Below, piece by piece: positions 1 to 5,344 of a DNA stretch of 5,344 nt. The stretch spans positions 1 to 5,344 of the forward strand of contig DAIDJH010000141.1 of the NCBI GenBank assembly GCA_027451425.1. The letters run 5' to 3'. The first letter of the stretch is position 1; each line of letters opens with the position of its first letter. A model generated the notes under the pieces. The model saw only the letters and a list, made by a program, of their open reading frames with translations, was not told the DNA's origin and did no database searches. Origin of the DNA: Bdellovibrionales bacterium. Lineage in GTDB: Bacteria > Bdellovibrionota > Bdellovibrionia > Bdellovibrionales > UBA1609. Position numbers and translations under genes: made by a program.

Positions 1-803
1 ATTGCCTTACAGCGATGCGCGGCTGACTCCATTTCAAGAATGTCGTTTCGCATGGGGTGGTCTTCGGGCAAGTCCATTTTGATGAGTTGCAAAAACGACA
101 ACATTCCGCCGAGGGGGTTGTTGATGTCGTGAGCGATGCTCGAGCCGATGGTTCCAAGTTCGGCCATTTTCGCCGAGGCGAAAATTCGTTTTTCCATTTT
201 TTTTTGTTCGGTGATATCGCGAAACAAGGTCAGTAGAAATTTTTCATCGAATACGGAAACCGGTTGAGTGGTAACATCGAACTCGCGCGTTTTCATGGCG
301 GGTTTAATCGCATCGAAACAATTTTTACCGACAGCTCGCGGATTTGCGGCCAGAAAGGCTTTGTTAGTATGCAAAATTTTAAAATTTTCATCGGTCAAGC
401 AGAGCGGTTCGGCAATTGAGTTGAACGTCGCCTCCCACTGCTCTTTTAAAACCTCAGCTTGATCGAGCTTAACCAGACGGTCGAGAGCCAAGCTGATACT
501 TTTACAAATCTGCGATAGCGCGTCTTGCTCACGCTTTTTAAACGGCATCCCGGCGGGGCGCGCGAACGCAATTGTGCCGAGCGGGCGCGAGGCGATCTCG
601 AATTCTCGGCGAAACAGAGAGACATTATCCAATCGGCTCAACTGCGCTTCAAGCACCTGCGGAGATTGCAAGAACACGCGGACCCACGAGAGGTTGAATG
701 CTCCACGTAGCTTTCGAAAAACGCATTCTTCAATATCGGCGACGGATTTTGCTTGATGAATCGCGACGAGTGCATTGTGAACGTTTTCAGCGTAAGAAAT
801 CAT
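1..803 (-). CDS. Sensor histidine kinase, GAF-like/PAS/HisKA, partial (3' end outside window)
   Basis: This reading frame is open from the ATG at 803-801 to the window edge, giving 267 residues with no stop. Residues 1-113 look like a divergent GAF domain: an alpha/beta pattern ending in PLGTIAFARP and a helix SQICKSISLALDRL. Residues 122-198 resemble a compact PAS domain, with FNSIAEPLCLTDENFKILHTN at its start cut short here as FNSIAEPLCLTDENF, then GKNCFDAI, and the usual exit FRDITEQKK. Residues 207-267 begin the HisKA dimerisation domain; the H-box is SSIAHDINNPLGG, so His225 (bases 129-131) is the predicted phosphorylated residue. The HATPase domain would lie beyond base 1. No transmembrane segment or signal peptide is visible, so a cytosolic sensor is likely. 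The start is supported by a GGAG ribosome site and by the TGATG overlap with the upstream peptidase gene. Signal and partner regulator are unknown; a C-terminal receiver domain cannot be excluded. Confidence 0.9.
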   Translation of the reverse strand, partial: MISYAENVHNALVAIHQAKSVADIEECVFRKLRGAFNLSWVRVFLQSPQVLEAQLSRLDNVSLFRREFEIASRPLGTIAFARPAGMPFKKREQDALSQICKSISLALDRLVKLDQAEVLKEQWEATFNSIAEPLCLTDENFKILHTNKAFLAANPRAVGKNCFDAIKPAMKTREFDVTTQPVSVFDEKFLLTLFRDITEQKKMEKRIFASAKMAELGTIGSSIAHDINNPLGGMLSFLQLIKMDLPEDHPMRNDILEMESAAHRCKA

Positions 804-812
804 CAAACTCCA
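801..812 (-). promoter_or_regulatory. Ribosome binding site and TGATG stop-start overlap between peptidase and kinase
   Basis: Read on the minus strand this segment is TGGAGTTTGATG. The TGA ends the M14 peptidase and its last base is the first base of the kinase ATG. GGAG lies four bases before the ATG, inside the last peptidase codons. This arrangement is typical of translational coupling, so both genes are probably on one transcript. Confidence 0.8.
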
Positions 813-1459
813 GTAAAAATCTTTGATATACCGGACGCGAAATGTTCCCAAATATTTTCGCGTGCGCAGCCTTCCACTTCTTCGATACAAATGACAGGGA
901 TCTTATGGTCGTGCCAGCCATATTGACTCAAACTGCCGGGTGTCGGGTAGCCGATGTCTGGTTTTAATTCATAGCCGGATGACTCCGCAAGAGCGCGTGC
1001 GGCGGTGAGACCGGGTTCGCCGGTGCACACAATACACGGATGCCATGAATGACAATGAATGATGAGTCGAGGGTTTACTGTGCGGATCAATTGGGTGACG
1101 GCTCTTATTTCAGGCTCGCTCCCGGCGTGTGGGCCTGGATTGTAGCGCGGCTTTGCGAATTCGGGTGACCAGTCTTTGCTGGGGTAATTGCGATTCAAAT
1201 CGATGCCATTGCCGTTGACCCGCGTATGATTGATGAAACCATCCGGGTTCATGCAAGGGATAACGATCCAGGGCACAGTCGCAGTGTTTCTTTTTAACCA
1301 CTCGAGAGCGAATTCAGCAAGCCACACTCCTTCGGGCTCGTCGCCGTGAACGCCTCCGATCAGAAGAATTGGCTGTTTGACTTCACGTGCGGATTGGTAC
1401 AGTTGAATCTTGCGATTTTTTGCCGACCTTGCCCAATCCGGCAGTTCGATGTATGGCAT
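803..1459 (-). CDS. M14-family zinc carboxypeptidase, MpaA-like (putative murein peptide amidase)
   Basis: The predicted product has 218 residues, close to E. coli MpaA (about 240). M14 landmarks appear in order: GGVHGDE with zinc ligands His38 and Glu41; MNPDG at 70-74; Arg80, then NGNGIDLNRNYP with Asn89-Arg90 for substrate carboxylate binding; PGPHAGSEPE; CHSW with the third zinc ligand His137; GYPTPGS; and ICIEEVEG with the catalytic Glu at 193 or 194. The order NPDG, DLNRN, GSEPE and GY-TPGS is what I recall of MpaA, the cytoplasmic enzyme that cleaves gamma-D-Glu-meso-diaminopimelate in recycled murein tripeptide. No signal peptide is seen, which fits a cytoplasmic role. The frame extends to a TTG at 1519 inside glmU, but the ATG at 1459 matches the family start better. 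The gene lies upstream of, and overlaps by one base, the kinase gene. Family membership is firm; the exact substrate is inferred, and another M14 amidopeptidase function is possible. Confidence 0.88.
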   Translation of the reverse strand: MPYIELPDWARSAKNRKIQLYQSAREVKQPILLIGGVHGDEPEGVWLAEFALEWLKRNTATVPWIVIPCMNPDGFINHTRVNGNGIDLNRNYPSKDWSPEFAKPRYNPGPHAGSEPEIRAVTQLIRTVNPRLIIHCHSWHPCIVCTGEPGLTAARALAESSGYELKPDIGYPTPGSLSQYGWHDHKIPVICIEEVEGCARENIWEHFASGISKIFTGV

Positions 1460-1462
1460 AAT
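1454..1462 (+). promoter_or_regulatory. Possible extended -10 promoter for glmU-glmS
   Basis: The bases TGGCATAAT form a TGn extension followed by a hexamer matching five of six positions of TATAAT. Transcription from it would start roughly at 1469-1471, which is the glmU ATG (1470) itself, implying a leaderless message. This would agree with the lack of a Shine-Dalgarno sequence before glmU. No good -35 element is seen at a 17-base spacing, although extended -10 promoters can work without one. The element overlaps the start of the divergent peptidase gene. It is a short motif and could be chance. Confidence 0.35.
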
Positions 1463-1469
1463 CTTAGTA

Positions 1470-2867
1470 ATGCAAGAACACAAATTTTCAGCAATTGTTT
1501 TAGCGGCGGGCCAAGGCAAAAGAATGAAGTCGAGCTTGCCTAAAGTCCTGCACCCAGTCGCTGGCCAGCCGATGATATCGCGAATTGTAAGCGCGGTGAA
1601 AGCCGCCGGCGCTGATGAGGTTCGTGTTGTCGTTGGCGTTGGTGAGAGTCTAGTTCGTCAAGTGGTCGAACCGCTGGGCGCTATTTGTTTCAAGCAAGCC
1701 GAACAACGTGGGACCGCTGATGCCGTGCACTCGGCCCAACCGACCACGCTTAACGGAACAATTCTTATTATAAATGGCGATCACCCTTTGATTGAAGTCG
1801 GCGATATTCATCACGCGCTAGAAGATTATTTCAACAGTCGCGGCGGCATCACTCTTGGGGTCGCAAAACTCAAGCGCCCTGGCTCGCTCGGTCGCGTGGT
1901 CCGAGATGGGGGCGCGGTCCGTGCCATTGTTGAGGCACGGGATGCTTCCGCTGAGACGCTCAAAATCCGCGAAGTGAACACGGGCATTTACGTGCTCGAA
2001 GCGGAACTTCTCAATCAGATGCTGCCGCTCATTCGTGGCCCAGGGGCTGCGCCAAGCGCGCCGGACAACGCGCAAGGTGAATTCTACCTGACGGATATCA
2101 TCACACTTGCGGGTGAAAATAAAATTCCAGTAAGTGGAGTGCGCTTGCCGTCGCATGTGGCAATGGGGGTGAACTCCCAAGAAGAGCTCGCCACGGCTTC
2201 GCGGCGATTATTTTATAGAAACGCAAAAAAACTTATGGCCGAGGGCGTAGTCTTCATCGATCCGCGAACAACATACATTGAAGACGCTGTGAGCATCGGT
2301 TCTGCATCGGTGATTTACCCCGGCGTTTACGTTCGTGGCAAAACGCGTATTGGTTCGTTCTGTGTAGTTGAACCGAACGCCTATCTCAATTCGGTCGTAC
2401 TTGAAGACAGCGTGCAAGTGTTGGTCGGTTCACACCTTGAGAGTTGCGTGCTGCGGAGTCAATCGGTGGTCGGGCCCTATGCGCGAGTTCGTCCAGAGAC
2501 CGAAATCGGCACAGACGCTCGGGTTGGTAATTTTGTTGAACTGAAAAAGGTAAAACTCGGCGCCGGCGCGAAGGCGAATCACTTGACCTATCTAGGCGAT
2601 GCCGAAATTGGCGAGAATACCAACATTGGTTGTGGCACCATCACATGCAACTACGCTGTCGACCGACAAAAATATAAAACGACGATTGGGCGCGATGTTT
2701 TCGTTGGATCTGACACGCAATTTGTGGCGCCTGTTACGATCGGTGACGGCGCGATTGTCGGCAGCGGCTCCACAATCACCAAGGACGTGCCGGCAAAAGC
2801 CCTTGCTGTCGCGCGCAGTAAACAGGTGAACATCGAGAATTATTCGCCAAAGAAAAAACGCGAATAA
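1470..2867 (+). CDS. glmU: Bifunctional N-acetylglucosamine-1-phosphate uridyltransferase / glucosamine-1-phosphate acetyltransferase
   Basis: This cytoplasmic trimeric enzyme acetylates glucosamine-1-phosphate with acetyl-CoA and then couples it to UTP, giving UDP-GlcNAc. At 465 residues it is near the usual length. The N-terminal nucleotidyltransferase domain (about 5-235) shows LAAGQGKRMKSSLPKV with Lys25, GT at 81-82, NGDHPLI with Asp104, Glu155, Asn170 and Asn235 (the last and Asp104 equate to the metal-binding pair). The C-terminal left-handed beta helix of hexapeptide repeats (about 258-440) carries Arg341, Lys359, HLTYLGDAEIG with catalytic His371 and Tyr374, Asn385 and Lys401. The residue offsets to E. 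coli GlmU suggest about seven extra residues before NAQGEFYLTD. The ATG at 1470 places the nucleotide loop at the normal distance; in-frame starts at 1410 and 1449 would add residues the family lacks. It lies 18 bases upstream of glmS on the same strand, a probable operon. Confidence 0.97.
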   Translation: MQEHKFSAIVLAAGQGKRMKSSLPKVLHPVAGQPMISRIVSAVKAAGADEVRVVVGVGESLVRQVVEPLGAICFKQAEQRGTADAVHSAQPTTLNGTILIINGDHPLIEVGDIHHALEDYFNSRGGITLGVAKLKRPGSLGRVVRDGGAVRAIVEARDASAETLKIREVNTGIYVLEAELLNQMLPLIRGPGAAPSAPDNAQGEFYLTDIITLAGENKIPVSGVRLPSHVAMGVNSQEELATASRRLFYRNAKKLMAEGVVFIDPRTTYIEDAVSIGSASVIYPGVYVRGKTRIGSFCVVEPNAYLNSVVLEDSVQVLVGSHLESCVLRSQSVVGPYARVRPETEIGTDARVGNFVELKKVKLGAGAKANHLTYLGDAEIGENTNIGCGTITCNYAVDRQKYKTTIGRDVFVGSDTQFVAPVTIGDGAIVGSGSTITKDVPAKALAVARSKQVNIENYSPKKKRE

Positions 2868-2873
2868 AAATGT

Positions 2874-2877
2874 AGGA
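2874..2877 (+). promoter_or_regulatory. Ribosome binding site of glmS
   Basis: AGGA lies eight bases before the glmS ATG at 2886, inside the 18-base gap after the glmU stop. It fixes the glmS start together with the invariant Met-Cys-Gly N-terminus. The gap is too short for a separate promoter, a terminator or a glmS ribozyme, so glmS most likely depends on read-through from glmU. Confidence 0.8.
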
Positions 2878-2885
2878 TTGAAATT

Positions 2886-4712
2886 ATGTGCGGAATCGTC
2901 GGCTACTACGGCCCTGAAAACCCAAAGGACGTGATTTTAGGCGGCTTGAAATCGCTTGAATATCGCGGTTACGACAGCGCGGGAGTCGCGATTCTCAACC
3001 ATGGCGAATTCAAACGCGTGCGGGCCGAGGGTAAACTTTCGACGCTCCAGAAAAAGCTTGAGCATGAGGCATTTGATGGTCATTTGGGTATCGGGCATAC
3101 GCGATGGGCGACGCATGGGGCTCCGGTTGAAAAAAACGCGCATCCGCACACAGTTCGCGGCATCAGCCTCGTTCACAACGGAATAATTGAAAATTATTTA
3201 GAATTGAAAGAAGAGCTTGGCCCCCAGGCCCAATTTACAAGCGACACCGACAGTGAGCTTGTGGCCCATCTCATCGCCGGCGAGATCGAATCAACTCACG
3301 ATTTGCTCGCGTCCGTTTTGCGCGTTTTGCCGCGGCTTCAAGGCGCTTACTCTATTCTTGTCGTGTCAAAAGATCACCCCGACGAAATGGTCGCATTTAA
3401 GAATGGCCCGCCGCTCATCGTGGGTTCGGCTAAGGGCGCCGTGCTTGTCGCAAGCGATGTACAAGCAATTTTACCCTATACAAAAAAAGTTGTGTATTTG
3501 AATGACCTTGAAATTGCGCACATCAAGGGCGAGTCGTTTGAAATTTATGATAGCCGCGGCCAGGCTCTTAAGAAGGTTGTCACGACAATCGATTGGACTG
3601 CCGAGCAAGCGCAAAAAGAGGGCTACGAGCACTTCATGCTCAAAGAAATTTTCGAGCAGCCGCGCGCCGTGGCTCGGGCGCTCGCTCCCCATGTCGATGT
3701 GGCCAAACACACAACGAATATTCTTGAAAACACAGGTCTTGCCGAACGTTTTCACGGCATTGATCGTATTGCGATCATCGCCTGCGGAACTTCGTTTTAT
3801 GCCGGCCAAGTGGGCGCGTATTTAATTGAAAAATTGGCGGGCATTACCGTTACAACGGATATCGCGAGCGAATTTCGTTATCGCGACCCTGTTCTGTCAA
3901 AAAACACGCTAGCGGTTTTGATTTCACAAAGCGGCGAAACGGCCGATACGCTTGCAGTTTTGCGGCAATTGAAGCGGTTGGACGTCCCCGTTTTAAGCCT
4001 TTGTAACGTGAAAAATTCGACGATTGACCGCGAATCCGACGGACATCTCTACATGAATGCCGGCCCCGAAGTCGGTGTGGCGAGCACCAAAGCTTTTACT
4101 TCGACGCTCGCGGTGCTTCATTTGGTCGCGGTGGGGATCGCGAGATCGCGCGGACGGTTATCGGCATTAGACGAGGAGCGATATATACGCGCACTTTTGG
4201 CCGCCCCCGCGCAGATGGAAACAGTGTTGGCCTGCGATAAATTTTTTAGTGAGGCGGCGACGACGCTAAAGAGTTACAGGGGGTTTTTATATATGGGCCG
4301 CGGCGTGAATTATCCGATCGCGCTTGAGGGCGCCCTTAAATTAAAAGAGTTGGCATATATGCATGCCGAAGGCTACGCGGCGGGCGAAATGAAACACGGT
4401 CCGCTCGCTTTGATTGATGCGCGCATGGCGGTTGTGATGCTGGCCCCGAGCGACGGGCTTTACGAAAAAACGCTGAGCAATCTTGAAGAAGCTAAGGCTC
4501 GCGGTGGTGTTATCATTTCGATCGGTACGTTCGGCAATGAAAAATTGCGCGATTTGAGCGCGCACTATCTCGCCTTACCGCGTGCCGAATGGAGCGTGAA
4601 CCCGCTTCTTGAGGCGATCCCATTGCAACTTCTAGCCTATCATGTCGCTCATGCGCTTGGTCACGACGTCGATCAGCCGCGCAATCTCGCCAAGTCAGTG
4701 ACGGTGGAGTAG
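2886..4712 (+). CDS. glmS: Glutamine--fructose-6-phosphate aminotransferase (isomerising)
   Basis: GlmS makes glucosamine-6-phosphate from fructose-6-phosphate and glutamine in the cytoplasm, the first committed step to UDP-GlcNAc. The 608 residues match the family length (E. coli 609). The N-terminal class II glutaminase begins MCGIVGYYGP, with Cys2 exposed as the nucleophile after Met removal; RWATHG at 74-79, HNGIIENY near 98 and SDTDSE at 119-124 bind glutamine. Two SIS sugar-phosphate domains follow: the first with ACGTSFYAG (299-307), SQSGETADT (348-356) and VASTKAFTS (398-406); the second with EGALKLKE ending at Glu488 and EMKHGPLAL with His504. The C-terminal tail RNLAKSVTVE includes the Lys603 that contacts the sugar. 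All key residues are present, so the enzyme should be active. It is second in a probable glmU-glmS operon, and its stop is three bases from the end of the convergent lipoprotein gene. Confidence 0.98.
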   Translation: MCGIVGYYGPENPKDVILGGLKSLEYRGYDSAGVAILNHGEFKRVRAEGKLSTLQKKLEHEAFDGHLGIGHTRWATHGAPVEKNAHPHTVRGISLVHNGIIENYLELKEELGPQAQFTSDTDSELVAHLIAGEIESTHDLLASVLRVLPRLQGAYSILVVSKDHPDEMVAFKNGPPLIVGSAKGAVLVASDVQAILPYTKKVVYLNDLEIAHIKGESFEIYDSRGQALKKVVTTIDWTAEQAQKEGYEHFMLKEIFEQPRAVARALAPHVDVAKHTTNILENTGLAERFHGIDRIAIIACGTSFYAGQVGAYLIEKLAGITVTTDIASEFRYRDPVLSKNTLAVLISQSGETADTLAVLRQLKRLDVPVLSLCNVKNSTIDRESDGHLYMNAGPEVGVASTKAFTSTLAVLHLVAVGIARSRGRLSALDEERYIRALLAAPAQMETVLACDKFFSEAATTLKSYRGFLYMGRGVNYPIALEGALKLKELAYMHAEGYAAGEMKHGPLALIDARMAVVMLAPSDGLYEKTLSNLEEAKARGGVIISIGTFGNEKLRDLSAHYLALPRAEWSVNPLLEAIPLQLLAYHVAHALGHDVDQPRNLAKSVTVE

Positions 4713-4715
4713 GCT

Positions 4716-5327
4716 CTAATTTTTAGGCGCGGTAGCTGGTGGTGGCACAAATTTCAAGTGAGCGACGCCTTGTGCGCTGGCGATTGTCAATATTGCAGGC
4801 GCAACTTCAACAACTGAGAGCGGGACATTGAACGTAATTTCATACGGCTTGTAAAAGCGCGTGTGATACGGATAAATCGTCTTGAGATCGACAAGCTTCT
4901 CGAGTCGTTTGGCGGCAAAACCCACGTAGCGCTTGCCTTGCGAGTCCAAGTAAAATCGCCACATTGTCGTTTTTTTATTGAGATCGTTGAGCCTATAGTC
5001 GGGTACGAAAAAGCTCACCGCAAATTTTGTTTGCGTGCTGTTTGTTTGAAACATTTTGTCGCGCTCATCTTGAGCTTGGCTCGAGGTCCACTCGTAAATG
5101 TCACTTCGTTTTTGTAAAATTGCGGCTTGAACCTCAGTCGTGAGCAATGTCGCGTACACGTCGTAACGTTGATTAAATCCATCATACCGGGATTCGTGCT
5201 GAGTGTATTTTCGAATCATACTGGCATAGTTATCATCGTTAAACCGCGGGCCGATGGCGGCGCCTCGCGTGGGTTTGATCGCACAAGCCGTGAGTAAGGC
5301 GACTGCAATAATTGTGACCGCTTTCAT
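4716..5327 (-). CDS. Putative lipoprotein of unknown function
   Basis: The product has 203 residues. Its N-terminus is a lipoprotein signal peptide: Met-Lys, a hydrophobic stretch at 3-11, and a perfect lipobox LTAC at 12-15, so Cys15 should be lipidated after signal peptidase II cleavage. The residue after Cys is Ala rather than Asp, which by the E. coli sorting rule favours the outer membrane. The mature part has a polar, aromatic-rich helix-like region (about 30-95: YASMIRKY, DVYATLLTTEVQAAIL, SQAQDERDKMF), then alternating beta-like segments (KFAVSFFVPDYRL, TMWRFYLDSQGKRYVGFA, YEITFNVPLS) and a short Pro/Ala-rich tail. I do not recognise a named family or any catalytic motif. The start is supported by GAGGT six bases upstream. 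It converges on glmS with a three-base gap, so sharing an operon with it is impossible. Lipoprotein localisation is well supported; function is not assigned. Confidence 0.85.
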   Translation of the reverse strand: MKAVTIIAVALLTACAIKPTRGAAIGPRFNDDNYASMIRKYTQHESRYDGFNQRYDVYATLLTTEVQAAILQKRSDIYEWTSSQAQDERDKMFQTNSTQTKFAVSFFVPDYRLNDLNKKTTMWRFYLDSQGKRYVGFAAKRLEKLVDLKTIYPYHTRFYKPYEITFNVPLSVVEVAPAILTIASAQGVAHLKFVPPPATAPKN

Positions 5328-5333
5328 TTTTTT

Positions 5334-5338
5334 ACCTC
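5334..5338 (-). promoter_or_regulatory. Ribosome binding site of the lipoprotein gene
   Basis: Read on the minus strand this is GAGGT, six bases before the ATG at 5327-5325, with an A-rich spacer. It is the strongest Shine-Dalgarno match in the window and fixes the start that gives the signal peptide. The promoter would lie beyond the right edge of the window. Confidence 0.8.
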
Positions 5339-5344
5339 GCGCGT

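Noticed and set aside
268..756. Short plus-strand open frames of 60 to 64 codons in the first 760 bases
   Set aside because: The minus strand here is one uninterrupted kinase reading frame with recognisable PAS and HisKA motifs; the plus-strand frames are its shadows.
1410..1469. Longer GlmU starting at 1410 or 1449
   Set aside because: These starts lack a ribosome site and would add 7 to 20 residues before the conserved nucleotide-binding loop, which GlmU proteins do not normally have; they also run deep into the divergent gene.
1460..1519. Longer peptidase start at TTG 1519, overlapping the glmU start by about 50 bases
   Set aside because: The start is a TTG with no ribosome site, and the 20 added residues do not look like a signal peptide or part of the M14 fold. 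The ATG at 1459 gives a family-like N-terminus.
1818..2180. Open frame of 120 codons antisense to glmU
   Set aside because: It lies fully within the conserved glmU gene, has no ribosome site that I can see and its translation looks compositionally like a shadow of the coding strand.
2868..2885. glmS ribozyme or riboswitch ahead of glmS
   Set aside because: The gap is only 18 bases, far too short for the glmS ribozyme, and it is filled by a simple ribosome binding site.
3471..3809. Open frame of 112 codons antisense to glmS, and a 107-codon sense frame at 3502-3825
   Set aside because: Both lie inside glmS, whose protein is conserved throughout this stretch; neither resembles a protein family.
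4700..4730. Rho-independent terminator between the convergent glmS and lipoprotein genes
   Set aside because: There is a T-run at 4720-4724, but the only hairpins before or around it have three- or four-base stems (GAG/CTC, CTAA/TTAG). This is too weak to call.

Overview
The window is almost entirely coding. It holds five protein genes and no intergenic gap longer than about 18 bases. Base composition is near 50% G+C by eye and looks even from end to end. I see no RNA gene, mobile element, repeat array or CRISPR. It reads as a conserved chromosomal segment of a Gram-negative bacterium, because it has a diderm-type lipoprotein with a perfect lipobox, a bifunctional GlmU and a proteobacterial-type GlmS. 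The sensor kinase style, base composition and densely packed layout would suit a Bdellovibrio-like or other former deltaproteobacterial lineage, but that placement is inference only.

Layout, left to right. Positions 1-803 (minus) hold the N-terminal 267 residues of a cytoplasmic histidine kinase (GAF-like, PAS, then the HisKA H-box), cut by the window edge. Positions 803-1459 (minus) hold a small M14 zinc carboxypeptidase resembling murein peptide amidase MpaA. Its stop codon overlaps the kinase start (TGATG), so the two form a translationally coupled pair. Ten bases away and divergent lies glmU (1470-2867, plus). After an 18-base gap with a good ribosome binding site comes glmS (2886-4712, plus). 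Three bases past glmS, converging on it, is a gene for an uncharacterised lipoprotein (4716-5327, minus).

GlmS makes glucosamine-6-phosphate from fructose-6-phosphate and glutamine. GlmU makes UDP-GlcNAc from glucosamine-1-phosphate. Together they supply the committed precursor of peptidoglycan and lipopolysaccharide; the mutase GlmM between them is not in this window. If the M14 enzyme is truly MpaA-like it would trim the recycled murein tripeptide in the cytoplasm. The divergent cluster would then combine wall-precursor synthesis, possible wall-peptide recycling and a sensor kinase. That link is a hypothesis from gene order.

Nothing here is clearly a new system. The most noteworthy points are the coupled peptidase-kinase pair, the 10-base divergent start region with a possible leaderless glmU promoter, the His/Cys cluster beside the peptidase zinc site, and the unassigned lipoprotein.
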